Part shown: one piece after another, positions 1-6,575 of the stretch
Position numbering within the stretch: position 1 is the first letter of the stretch
Layout: each line of letters begins with the position of its first letter
DNA from: Ga0077527 sp038316355
Lineage (GTDB): Bacteria; Pseudomonadota; Gammaproteobacteria; Burkholderiales; SG8-41
NCBI GenBank assembly: GCA_038316355.1
Contig: JBBQAO010000094.1
Coordinates: 1-13,909 of the forward strand
DNA length: 13,909 nt
Direction: 5' to 3'
Position numbers and translations under genes: made by a program
The notes under the pieces: model-generated
What the model saw: the letters and a program-made list of their open reading frames with translations, nothing else
The model's database searches: none
What the model was told of the DNA's origin: nothing

Positions 1-933
1 CACCATCGTTTCCATTTCCTGCAGGTCGTTGCCGAACTTGGCGCGCAATTCTGCATCTTCCAGCAGTTCGGCACGCAGCCGCAGCCGCGTGATCGGCGTT
101 TTCAGGTCATGCGACATCGCCGCCAGCACCTGGGTGCGTTCGCGCAGGTACGTGGCCAGCCGCGACTGCATGGTGTTGAAAGCGCGCGCCGCGCTGGCGA
201 CTTCGGTCGGCCCGGTTTCCGCCAGCGGCGGGCGGTTGATGTTTTTGCCCAGTTCATCCGCCGCGTCGGCCAGCGTTTTCAGCGGCTTCGTTGCCCAGCG
301 CACCGCGATCAAAGACACCACGATCACCGCAGCCAGCAGCAGCGCAATGCTCAGCAGAACGCGATATGGCCAGTTTTCGGTGGCCAGCGTCTGGCGCGCA
401 TCGAATGTCGCCAGCGTGCCGTCCTGCAGCCGCACCTGTGCAACGAACGCCGGGCCGCTACCGGCCATGGCATTGTGACGCATCATCGGCGGCATCCATT
501 CATGCCCATCATCCTCACCGGCGCGCCGCCTGTTGTGCACTTCTCCCGTTCGGTATGGTGTGCCCTCGGCCATGCCGACCACCACCGGCCGCTGATCGCC
601 GAGAAACTGCCGCAGTAGCGTGGTAAACAGCATCGCCCTTGCGCCGGCTGCAGTTTCTGTGCCGGGCACAGCCAGCGGAGCGCGATCCAGTGCCACTGTC
701 AACGGCGGCGCACTGATGACCTTGACGATGCGCAGGCGCTCCGCCGGCGTCAGTGTGTCGAGCAGGCGCACGATGTCGGCGATGCGTTGCGCCGACTGCA
801 TGCCGCTGGCCTGTGCCAGCAACTCACCGCGGTCGTGCATGTGCACGGCAAAACTCAGCAATTGCGCGGTCAGCAATCCCCCGAGCAATACCAGCACCAA
901 CCGGCTGAACAACGAGCGCGGCAGCAGGTTCAT
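1..933 (-). CDS. Sensor histidine kinase of an OmpR-class two-component system (partial, C-terminus outside window)
   Basis: Inner-membrane sensor kinase expected to phosphorylate the regulator encoded just upstream. The frame stays open for 311 codons to the window edge, so the ATP-binding domain lies outside. Visible order: first membrane helix about residues 9-30, periplasmic domain about 31-188, second helix about 190-212, HAMP-like linker about 213-265, then the HisKA dimerisation helix with the H-box AMSHDLKTPITR (phospho-acceptor His275). The periplasmic loop has a Met/His-rich patch at about residues 144-156 (HEWMPPMMRHNAM), which could bind a soft metal; this is inference. The ATG at 933-931 overlaps the regulator's TGA by four bases (ATGA), so the two are translationally coupled. 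The HisKA assignment is firm. The signal sensed is unknown; CusS/CopS-like metal sensing and envelope-stress sensing both fit. Confidence 0.93.
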   Translation of the reverse strand, partial: MNLLPRSLFSRLVLVLLGGLLTAQLLSFAVHMHDRGELLAQASGMQSAQRIADIVRLLDTLTPAERLRIVKVISAPPLTVALDRAPLAVPGTETAAGARAMLFTTLLRQFLGDQRPVVVGMAEGTPYRTGEVHNRRRAGEDDGHEWMPPMMRHNAMAGSGPAFVAQVRLQDGTLATFDARQTLATENWPYRVLLSIALLLAAVIVVSLIAVRWATKPLKTLADAADELGKNINRPPLAETGPTEVASAARAFNTMQSRLATYLRERTQVLAAMSHDLKTPITRLRLRAELLEDAELRAKFGNDLQEMETMV

Positions 934-1655
934 CGCGTGCCCGCCTCGACATGCGCTGCAAACACGTAGCCCTGGCCACGCACGGTTTTGATGATCGCCG
1001 GCTCTTTTGCGTCCTCGCCGAGGCGCTGGCGGAGCCGGCTGACCTGCACGTCGATCGCACGGTCGTACGGTCCGGCCTCGCGCGCCAGCATCAGGTCGAT
1101 CAACTGGTCGCGGGTCAGCACGCGATTGGGATGGTCAACGAATATTTTCAGCAAACGGAAATCGGTTCCGCTCAGCGCCACCACCACGCCTTCGGGCGAG
1201 GTCAGGTTGCGGGTCGCCGCATCCAGTGTCCAGCCGGCAAAACGGAACACGCCGGATTCCTCCTGCCTCAGGTTCTCCGGCAAGGCCCGCGTGCGGCGCA
1301 ACACGCTCTTGATGCGCGCCAGCAGTTCGCGCGGGCTGAAGGGTTTGGCGATGTAATCATCGGCACCCAGTTCAAGGCCGACGATGCGGTCGGTTTCCTC
1401 GCCGCGCGCGGTGAGCATGATGATCGGCACCCCCGAACGCGCACGCAATTCCCGGCATAACGTCAGACCATCTTCACCGGGCAGCATAACGTCCAGGATG
1501 ACCAGGTCAGGCGGCACCGTGTCCACCGCCGCACGCAGCCCCCTGCCGTCGGCAAGCACGGTGACGCGGTAACCCTGCTGCTGCAGGTACTCGCGCAGCA
1601 GGTTGCGGATCTCCGTGTCGTCATCCACTACCAGGATGTGGTCGGGGGTGGTCAT
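930..1655 (-). CDS. OmpR/PhoB-family response regulator
   Basis: Cytoplasmic DNA-binding response regulator, partner of the downstream kinase. The receiver domain (residues 1 to about 120) has the acidic pocket D11-D13, phospho-acceptor D55 (VILDVMLPGEDG), switch Thr82 and Lys104 (IAKPF). The C-terminal winged helix (about 135-235) includes LSGTDFRLL, the recognition region RAIDVQVSRLRQRLG and the wing TVRGQGYVF. The ATG at 1655 gives the usual short N-terminus (MTTPDHILVVDDD). A longer reading from a TTG at 1715 adds 20 residues without family character and is less likely. No Shine-Dalgarno is visible before this ATG, and a TATAAA box lies just upstream, so the mRNA may be leaderless. It is divergent from a Met/His-rich exported protein gene, a likely target. 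The subfamily (CusR, CpxR, OmpR or other) cannot be settled by eye. Confidence 0.95.
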   Translation of the reverse strand: MTTPDHILVVDDDTEIRNLLREYLQQQGYRVTVLADGRGLRAAVDTVPPDLVILDVMLPGEDGLTLCRELRARSGVPIIMLTARGEETDRIVGLELGADDYIAKPFSPRELLARIKSVLRRTRALPENLRQEESGVFRFAGWTLDAATRNLTSPEGVVVALSGTDFRLLKIFVDHPNRVLTRDQLIDLMLAREAGPYDRAIDVQVSRLRQRLGEDAKEPAIIKTVRGQGYVFAAHVEAGTR

Positions 1656-1661
1656 GCGATG

Positions 1662-1667
1662 TTTATA
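1662..1667 (-). promoter_or_regulatory. Candidate -10 box of the regulator-kinase operon
   Basis: On the minus strand TATAAA occupies 1667-1662. A start about seven bases downstream would fall at or next to the A of the ATG at 1655, giving a leaderless or near-leaderless transcript, which agrees with the absence of a Shine-Dalgarno. No -35 hexamer is present 16-18 bases upstream, as is common for promoters activated by an OmpR-type regulator. The candidate operator repeats at 1698-1713 would then sit at about -43 to -58. Confidence 0.4.
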
Positions 1668-1697
1668 CCGGAGGAGTGACCCGCCGGCCGGAAAAAT

Positions 1698-1744
1698 TGT
1701 ATCGCAGTGTATCAATGCGTTGCGGACTGCAAAACTGCGATACC
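1698..1744. promoter_or_regulatory. Candidate operator: 10-bp-phased direct repeat plus inverted copy
   Basis: TGTATC occurs at 1698-1703 and again at 1708-1713, exactly one helical turn (10 bp) apart. This is the usual layout of tandem OmpR/PhoB-family half-sites. A reverse-oriented copy lies at 1735-1743: CTGCGATAC is the perfect complement of GTATCGCAG at 1699-1707, with centres 36 bp apart. The repeats face both diverging genes, so one phosphorylated regulator could control its own operon and the exported-protein genes. Binding by the neighbouring regulator is inferred from position and geometry only. Confidence 0.45.
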
Positions 1745-1753
1745 AAAAGCAGC

Positions 1754-1783
1754 TTGCCGGTAACAGTTGATTTACAGGCTAAT
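1754..1783 (+). promoter_or_regulatory. Candidate sigma70 promoter for the Met/His-rich protein gene
   Basis: TTGCCG at 1754-1759 and GCTAAT at 1778-1783, separated by 18 bases, are each a four-of-six match to the sigma70 consensus. They sit just downstream of the inverted operator half-site, a position that suits activation. The match is weak and other hexamer pairs are possible. The leader to the ATG at 1881 would be about 90 bases. Confidence 0.3.
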
Positions 1784-1880
1784 GCGTTAATCAGGACGTC
1801 AGGAAAGCCCGGAGCCACTGCAACCGGACGACCAAGGGCAATCCGGCATAACCTCCACAATCATTGCAAAGGAACAGACC

Positions 1881-2312
1881 ATGAACAAGCTCAACAAAAC
1901 CGCAATCGCCATCGCACTGACCCTCGGTGTCACCGCCGCCTATGCCCAACCGGGACAGATGCGCGGCAACATGGAACACGGTGCGCAGAGCGGCCAGCAC
2001 CAGGGCATGCAGCACGGTATGAAAGGCGGCATGCAGGGCATGAACCACGACGGCGAAAAACACGCCAAACACGGCGAAACCAAAGGCCACGGCGAACACG
2101 GCTCCAAAGCTGCGCAGTCACTGGTCACTCCGGAAGAACGCAGCGCCATGCAGGAAAAAATGCGCGCCGCAAAAACCCCGGAAGAACGCCAGCAGATCGC
2201 ATCGGCCAATCGCACCGAGATGCAGAAACGCGCCACGGAAAAAGGCATCACCTTGCCTGAACACAGTGGCGCGCAGGGCCGCAACCGCAGCAACGAAGAG
2301 CACAAGCACTAA
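1881..2312 (+). CDS. Small exported Met/His-rich protein with Spy/CpxP-like helical tail
   Basis: 143-residue periplasmic protein. The N-terminal signal peptide is cleaved at about AYA-Q (residues 20-23). Residues about 24-77 are dominated by Met, His, Gly, Gln and Lys (for example HQGMQHGMKGGMQGMNHDG), a composition typical of copper- or silver-binding periplasmic proteins. The rest is a charged helical segment with two TPEER motifs (LVTPEERSAMQEKM and KTPEERQQIASANRTEMQKR), reminiscent of Spy/CpxP-type proteins and common in small betaproteobacterial periplasmic proteins. AAAGGA at 1868-1873 lies seven bases before the ATG. It is divergent from a two-component system, the usual place for a regulated periplasmic target. 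Metal binding is inferred from composition; a chaperone role is also possible. Confidence 0.88.
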   Translation: MNKLNKTAIAIALTLGVTAAYAQPGQMRGNMEHGAQSGQHQGMQHGMKGGMQGMNHDGEKHAKHGETKGHGEHGSKAAQSLVTPEERSAMQEKMRAAKTPEERQQIASANRTEMQKRATEKGITLPEHSGAQGRNRSNEEHKH

Positions 2313-2321
2313 GGCCGCAAC

Positions 2322-2356
2322 GGGAGGAGCGGCAACAGCCGCCCCTCCTTCTTTTC
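2322..2356 (+). terminator. Stem-loop with T-rich tail between two exported-protein genes
   Basis: Eleven-position stem: GGAGG-A-GCGGC (2323-2333) pairs with GCCGC-C-CCTCC (2338-2348), with one A/C mismatch and an AACA loop. A T-rich stretch TTCTTTT follows at 2349-2355. This has the form of a rho-independent terminator, ten bases after the stop of the Met/His-rich gene. Because the next gene starts only 64 bases after that stop on the same strand, partial readthrough (an attenuator that lowers the downstream genes) is likely. Confidence 0.65.
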
Positions 2357-2376
2357 CGGAACCGAGGAGAAACGAC

Positions 2377-3009
2377 ATGAAACACAGCAGCCAGATCGCC
2401 ATTGCCGTCGCTGCGACACTGGTATTCGCCGCAGCCACTGCATCCGCGCAATCCGCCGGCACCGGCATGAGCCACGACCACGGGGCTACAGGTCATGGCC
2501 CGATGATGGGGCGCGGCATGGGTCCCTCCGCAATGCTGACCAAACAGGACGCCAACTCGGCCACTGACATGGGTCTGGTGATGGATCTTGTACACAATAA
2601 TACGAAGATCAAACGCACCGTGACCAAACTGCCAGACGGCATCACAACCGTCACCGAATCCGACGATCCCAAGGTGGCGCAATCGATCCAGGCGCATGTC
2701 GCCAGCATGGCGGGACGACTGAAAGACGGTCGCGAATTCAACCTGTTCAGCACCACGCTGCCGGTGATTTTCGACAACGCGGACAAGACCAGGTCCATGA
2801 TCAAAATGACCGACAAGGGCGCCATCGTCACCCGCACCTCCACTGACGCCAAACTGGTTGCAGCAATGCAGGCCCATGCCGGGGAAGTCACTGAGCTGGT
2901 ACAGGGCGGTCCGGCGGCGTTTCACCGTGGCCTGAGCGCGCGCATGGCCATGGGCTCCGGCGGTCCGCGCGGCGCAATGGCCCCCGCCACCTCCACCCAC
3001 AATCACTGA
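2377..3009 (+). CDS. Exported protein of unknown function with Met/His-rich ends
   Basis: 210-residue protein with a clear signal peptide cleaved at about ASA-Q (residues 22-25). The mature N-terminus is Met/His/Gly-rich (GMSHDHGATGHGPMMGRGMG) and the C-terminus ends in a His tail (STHNH). The core, about residues 55-180, is soluble and mixed alpha/beta, with DMGLVMDLVHNNTKIKRTVT and a later FNLFSTTLPVIFDN stretch. I recall similar uncharacterised proteins in betaproteobacteria but can name no family with confidence. The start was chosen at the ATG with GAGGAG at 2364-2369, seven bases upstream. An upstream start 37 codons earlier would run through the terminator-like hairpin and bury the signal peptide. 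It follows the Met/His-rich gene and probably shares its regulation. A periplasmic metal-binding role is inferred from composition. Confidence 0.85.
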   Translation: MKHSSQIAIAVAATLVFAAATASAQSAGTGMSHDHGATGHGPMMGRGMGPSAMLTKQDANSATDMGLVMDLVHNNTKIKRTVTKLPDGITTVTESDDPKVAQSIQAHVASMAGRLKDGREFNLFSTTLPVIFDNADKTRSMIKMTDKGAIVTRTSTDAKLVAAMQAHAGEVTELVQGGPAAFHRGLSARMAMGSGGPRGAMAPATSTHNH

Positions 3010-3047
3010 ACCCGTCCGCAACAGTCACACCATCATCAGGAGCGCAA

Positions 3048-3719
3048 ATGAAACATCCGCTGTTCCATCGTGCCATCCCCGCCGCCGCGCTCGGGCTGTT
3101 ACTGGTTGCAAATCCGGCTGCAGCACAGTCCCCGCACACCCACGACCACAGCTTCAGCGGTGCCGAACAGTGGGCAAAAGTGTTCGATGATCCGAAACGC
3201 GATGCCTGGCAAAAACCGCATGAAGTGATCCAGGCGCTGAAACTGAAACCGGATTCGATCATCGCCGACATCGGTTCGGGCACGGGATATTTCTCTGCTC
3301 GTTTTGCGCACATGGTGCCGCAGGGCCGGGTCTACGGCCTCGATACCGAACCGGACATGGTGAAGTACCTCGCTGACCGCGCCAAACGCGAAGACCTGAA
3401 AAACATCACCGCGGTGCAGGCGAAACCCGGTGATCCACGGTTGCCGGAAAAAGCCGATGTGGTGATCCTCGTCGACGTCTATCACCACGTCGAAAACCGC
3501 GAACAGTATTTTCGGCAATTGCGGCAATCGCTGAAACCGGGCGGTAGTCTCGCGGTCATCGATTTCAGGATGGATTCAGCGCAAGGCCCACCCAAAGCCG
3601 CGCGCATCGCCCCGGAACAGGTGAAGGCTGAACTGCAGCGCGCCGGTTACCGGTTGACTGAAGAGCACGTATTTTTGCCGAATCAGTATTTCCTCGTATT
3701 CCAGCCGGGAAAACTCTGA
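3048..3719 (+). CDS. Class I SAM-dependent methyltransferase with a signal peptide
   Basis: 223 residues. An N-terminal hydrophobic signal (residues about 8-26, ending AAA-Q) is followed by a short His-rich stretch (HTHDH). A Rossmann-type methyltransferase domain then shows motif I ADIGSGTG (73-80), the acidic ribose-binding residue D99 (GLDTE), VDVYHHV (142-148) and LKPGGSLAVIDF (162-173). The overall type matches Methyltransf_25/31-like proteins. The oddity is the signal peptide: SAM is not expected in the periplasm, so the protein may be membrane-tethered, may use another ligand, or may act before export. AGGAG at 3038-3042 lies five bases before the ATG and 38 bases separate it from the previous gene, so it is probably in the same transcription unit. 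The substrate cannot be predicted. Confidence 0.9.
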   Translation: MKHPLFHRAIPAAALGLLLVANPAAAQSPHTHDHSFSGAEQWAKVFDDPKRDAWQKPHEVIQALKLKPDSIIADIGSGTGYFSARFAHMVPQGRVYGLDTEPDMVKYLADRAKREDLKNITAVQAKPGDPRLPEKADVVILVDVYHHVENREQYFRQLRQSLKPGGSLAVIDFRMDSAQGPPKAARIAPEQVKAELQRAGYRLTEEHVFLPNQYFLVFQPGKL

Positions 3720-3737
3720 CCAAAACGGCTGTTGCTT

Positions 3738-3755
3738 GGCCGCTCGCGCACGGCC
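3738..3755. other. GC-rich hairpin after the methyltransferase gene
   Basis: GGCCG (3738-3742) pairs perfectly with CGGCC (3751-3755) around an eight-base loop, about 20 bases after the methyltransferase stop. There is no T-tract, so it is at best a weak or rho-assisted end of the transcript. Confidence 0.25.
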
Positions 3756-3783
3756 GGCGCGACCGTTCCTGATTGCGCACTGG

Positions 3784-3797
3784 TTGATCCATATCAA
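3784..3797 (+). promoter_or_regulatory. Perfect FNR/Anr-type binding site
   Basis: TTGAT-CCAT-ATCAA is an exact match to the FNR/Anr/Dnr consensus TTGAT-N4-ATCAA. Its centre (between 3790 and 3791) is about 70 bases before the ATG of the ABC ATPase. With a start near 3832 it would be centred at -41.5, the classical class II activating position, and TAGAGT at 3819-3824 is then correctly placed as a -10. The match is read directly. That an oxygen- or NO-responsive CRP/FNR protein binds here is strong inference; which paralogue is unknown. Confidence 0.82.
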
Positions 3798-3818
3798 TTC
3801 GTAATCGCCCGACACCCA

Positions 3819-3824
3819 TAGAGT
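3819..3824 (+). promoter_or_regulatory. Candidate -10 box of the FNR-dependent promoter
   Basis: TAGAGT matches TATAAT at four of six positions and lies 21 bases after the FNR-type site, as in class II FNR-activated promoters. The inferred transcript would start near 3832 and have a leader of about 29 bases with no strong Shine-Dalgarno. Confidence 0.45.
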
Positions 3825-3860
3825 GCAGCTTCCAAACCATCTCACCGATCACCAGAACCC

Positions 3861-4556
3861 ATGAGCCTGATCCGCGCTGAAGGACTTACCAAAACCTACC
3901 GCATCGGCGAAGTCGACGTACCGGCCGTGCGCGGTATCGACTTCACCATCGAGCCGGCATCGTTCGTAGCCTTCGTCGGCCCGTCCGGCAGCGGTAAAAG
4001 CACAGTGCTCAACATGATCGGCTGCCTTGATCATCCCTCCGGGGGGCGCATTTCGGTGCTCGACACCGACGTCGCGTCGCTCGACCGCAGCGCCAGTGCG
4101 ACGTTCCGCGGCAACCACATCGGCTTCATTTTCCAGGACTTCAACCTGATCCCGGTGTTCACCGCTTACGAAAACATCGAATATCCGCTGATCATGGTGC
4201 AGAACTGGCCGCCGGAAAAACGCCGCACGCAGGTCATGGCCCTGCTCGATTCGGTCGGCATGGCCGACCAGGCCCACAAACGTCCGGACCAGCTCTCGGG
4301 CGGCCAGAAGCAGCGCGTCGCGGTTGCACGCGCGCTCGTCGCCAACTCCAAACTGGTGCTCGCCGACGAACCCACTGCCAATCTCGACCACGACACCGCC
4401 CACCGCATCATCGAGCTAATGAAAAAAATGCGCGACCAGCTCGGCACCACTTTCGTCTTTTCGACACACGACCCGAAAGTCATGCGCGAGGCCGAAGTGA
4501 CCTTCACCCTCGAGGACGGGCGCCTCACCGCGAATCCGGGAACCAACCATGCTTAA
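3861..4556 (+). CDS. ABC transporter ATP-binding protein, LolD/MacB class
   Basis: 231-residue cytoplasmic ATPase that should power the permease encoded next. All nucleotide-binding motifs are intact: Walker A GPSGSGKST (40-48), Q-loop Gln92 (IFQDFNLIP), signature LSGGQKQR (145-152), Walker B LVLADE (165-170) with D-loop ANLD, and H-loop His203 (STHD). The length and motif style fit the LolD/MacB/FtsE group, which drives mechanotransmission-type FtsX permeases rather than channel transporters. The stop overlaps the permease start by eight bases, so expression is coupled. It is the first gene after the FNR-type site. No strong Shine-Dalgarno precedes the ATG, but the start fits the family. The substrate is unknown; a lipoprotein, lipid or peptide cargo is typical of the class. 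Confidence 0.95.
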   Translation: MSLIRAEGLTKTYRIGEVDVPAVRGIDFTIEPASFVAFVGPSGSGKSTVLNMIGCLDHPSGGRISVLDTDVASLDRSASATFRGNHIGFIFQDFNLIPVFTAYENIEYPLIMVQNWPPEKRRTQVMALLDSVGMADQAHKRPDQLSGGQKQRVAVARALVANSKLVLADEPTANLDHDTAHRIIELMKKMRDQLGTTFVFSTHDPKVMREAEVTFTLEDGRLTANPGTNHA

Positions 4557-5796
4557 GCTCATCCAGCTCGCCACGCGCAACCTGCTGCGCTACCAGCGCC
4601 GGACATTGCTGACCTCGCTGCTGATCATCATTGGCGTCGCCGCGGTGCTGCTGTTCATGGCCATCAGCGGCTCTTTCAAGCAGATGATGATCGGCCAGAT
4701 CACCGATTCGATGCTCGGCCATCTGCAGGTCCATCGCCGCGGCTACGTCGCGTCGATCGAAAGCCTGCCGCTGAACATGAACATGGCACCGCAGATGGTC
4801 GAGAGTGTGAAGCAGGCACTGGACAGAAACCCGGCCGTCTCAGCAGTGTCACCGCGCGTGAAGTTCGGCGCCATGTTCAGCAACTTCACCGAAACCACCA
4901 GCCTGCGCATCAACGGCGTGGAGCCCGAGGCCGAAGCCGCGGTGCTGCCGCTGCTGGCCGGCCGTCAGCTCGACGGCGTGCGTGACGGGCCGCTGGTGGT
5001 GCGCGGAGAAGTGTTGATACCGGTACTGGTAGCGCGCGGCCTGAAGGTCAGCCCCGGCGACACCATCGTGCTGGTTGCCACCAACCGCGACGGCTCGGTC
5101 AACGGCAAGACCTTCAAGGTACGCGGCACGCTGGAAAGCGCCACCGGCCCTGGCGGCCGTGACGGCTACGTCCACATCGAGGACGCGCGCGAACTGCTGC
5201 GCATGACGGAGCCCGAAGTCAGCGAAATCGCGGTGCGCTTGAAGGACCCTCAGCGCCTGCAGCAGGTCAGCGAAAAACTGCAAACCGCTCTGGAGGAAAT
5301 CAAAAACAAGACAGGCCAGCGGGCACTGGAACTGCACACCTGGGAGCGCCTGAGCCCATTCGCCAACATCGCCAAGATGATCGACGTGCTGACGCTGGCG
5401 ATCAAGATCATGCTGATTTCGATCGTGCTGGTGTCGGTGATGAACGTGATGATCATGGCGGTGTACGAGCGCATCCGTGAAATCGGTGCCATCGCCGCGA
5501 TCGGCACGCCGCCGCGCCGCATCCTCGGCATGTTCCTCGCCGAAGGCCTGATGCTGGGCATCGGTGGCACCCTGATCGGCGTCGCCATCAGCCTTGCCGC
5601 CATATACGCACTGAATATCTGGAAAATCACCTATAGCTTCGGCCAACAGCAGGACCTGCTGCTGGCACCGTCGCTGGGCGCTGCCGACATCATCACCACT
5701 TCAGTCATCGTCATCGTGGTCGCGGGACTGGCCAGCCTGCAGCCGGCATGGAAGGCTTCGCGCATGGACCCGATCACCGCGCTTCGCCACGTCTGA
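4549..5796 (+). CDS. ABC transporter permease, FtsX/LolC-LolE/MacB class
   Basis: 415-residue inner-membrane protein with the four-helix FtsX layout. One helix lies near the N-terminus (about 20-42, TLLTSLLIIIGVAAVLLFM), then a large periplasmic domain (about 45-270), then three C-terminal helices (about 278-305, 325-350 and 372-395). The cytoplasmic loop YERIREIGAIAAIGTPPRRI (about 305-324) is the typical coupling segment for the ATPase, and the end ASLQPAWKASRMDPITALRHV is the standard FtsX tail. It is translationally coupled to the ATPase. One permease gene is present, so the complex is probably a homodimer, unlike LolCE. The LolA-like periplasmic protein encoded next suggests cargo handed over in the periplasm. 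Confidence 0.94.
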   Translation: MLKLIQLATRNLLRYQRRTLLTSLLIIIGVAAVLLFMAISGSFKQMMIGQITDSMLGHLQVHRRGYVASIESLPLNMNMAPQMVESVKQALDRNPAVSAVSPRVKFGAMFSNFTETTSLRINGVEPEAEAAVLPLLAGRQLDGVRDGPLVVRGEVLIPVLVARGLKVSPGDTIVLVATNRDGSVNGKTFKVRGTLESATGPGGRDGYVHIEDARELLRMTEPEVSEIAVRLKDPQRLQQVSEKLQTALEEIKNKTGQRALELHTWERLSPFANIAKMIDVLTLAIKIMLISIVLVSVMNVMIMAVYERIREIGAIAAIGTPPRRILGMFLAEGLMLGIGGTLIGVAISLAAIYALNIWKITYSFGQQQDLLLAPSLGAADIITTSVIVIVVAGLASLQPAWKASRMDPITALRHV

Positions 5797-5829
5797 CCAC
5801 AAGCAAAACAACAAACCGGATCAATCGCC

Positions 5830-6567
5830 ATGAACCTCAAACGCCTGTTACTCACGCTGACCCTGCTCGTCGCCCTGCCAGCGATTGCTGCCATCGACGG
5901 CAACGAACTCCTCAAGAAAGTCGACCGCAACCTCGAGCCCGAGTCCTACGAGATGTACCGCAAGCTGATCAACATCGAGCCCGGCGGCGACAAGAAGGAG
6001 TTCGTGCTGTATTCGGTGAAGAAAGGCCGCGACAAGGTGGTGGCGCTGTTTCTGGCGCCGTCAAGCGACAAGGGGCGCGCCACACTGCGGCAGGCGGACA
6101 ACATGTGGCTCTACATCCCCAGCGTCGGCAAGCCGGTGCGCATCACCAGCCTGCAGTCGATCATTGGCGGCGTGTTCAACAATGCCGACATCCTGCGCGT
6201 CGACTATGCGGTCGAATACAACGCCGAGGGTGTGGAAGAACAAAAGGATGCCTACATCCTCGCCCTGAAAGCGCGTACCAATGATGTCGCCTACGACAAG
6301 CTGAAGATGTGGGTGGACCGCAAGCTGGTGCTGCCGACCAGGATCGAGGCTTACGCCGCCAGCGGACTGCTGATCAAGACCCTTTACTTCAAGGACATCA
6401 AGGATTTCGGCGGCGGCATCCGCCGGCCGGCAACCGTCGAGACCGACAGCCCGCTCTTCAAGGGTTACAAATCGGTGATGCTTTATTCGCAGCTCAAGAA
6501 ACGCGACTTCCCGGATGAGGTGTTCACGCTGAACTATCTGTCGCGCGTCGAAGACCTGCGCAAGTAG
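5830..6567 (+). CDS. LolA-like periplasmic protein (outer-membrane lipoprotein-sorting type)
   Basis: 245 residues. The signal peptide (1 to about 21, ending AIA-A) exports it to the periplasm. The mature protein resembles the LolA-like 'outer membrane lipoprotein-sorting' family: an early helix with DGNELLKKVDRNLEPESYEM, alternating strands such as KKEFVLYSVKKGRDKVVALF, the MWLYIPSVGKPVRI segment, KLKMWVDRKLVLPTRIEAY, and a closing DEVFTLNYLSRV. Such proteins form an open beta-barrel that shields acyl chains. It starts 33 bases after the permease and is followed after eight bases by an outer-membrane barrel gene, so a periplasmic shuttle between the two is the simplest reading. It is not canonical LolA, and whether it carries a lipoprotein or a lipid cannot be told. 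The Shine-Dalgarno is weak. Confidence 0.88.
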   Translation: MNLKRLLLTLTLLVALPAIAAIDGNELLKKVDRNLEPESYEMYRKLINIEPGGDKKEFVLYSVKKGRDKVVALFLAPSSDKGRATLRQADNMWLYIPSVGKPVRITSLQSIIGGVFNNADILRVDYAVEYNAEGVEEQKDAYILALKARTNDVAYDKLKMWVDRKLVLPTRIEAYAASGLLIKTLYFKDIKDFGGGIRRPATVETDSPLFKGYKSVMLYSQLKKRDFPDEVFTLNYLSRVEDLRK

Positions 6568-6575
6568 GCTTAGCG

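Noticed and set aside
1656..1715. TTG start at 1715 for the response regulator
   Set aside because: It adds 20 residues that are not family-like and runs through the presumed promoter. The ATG at 1655 gives the standard N-terminus.
2266..2376. In-frame N-terminal extension of the exported protein starting at 2266
   Set aside because: It overlaps the previous gene and the terminator hairpin, has low-complexity Ala/Thr content, and would hide a clear signal peptide that has its own ribosome site.
4849..5646. Long minus-strand open frame opposite the permease
   Set aside because: It is a shadow of the GC-rich permease gene: biased His/Asp/Gln composition, no domain, and the opposite frame is clearly the real gene.
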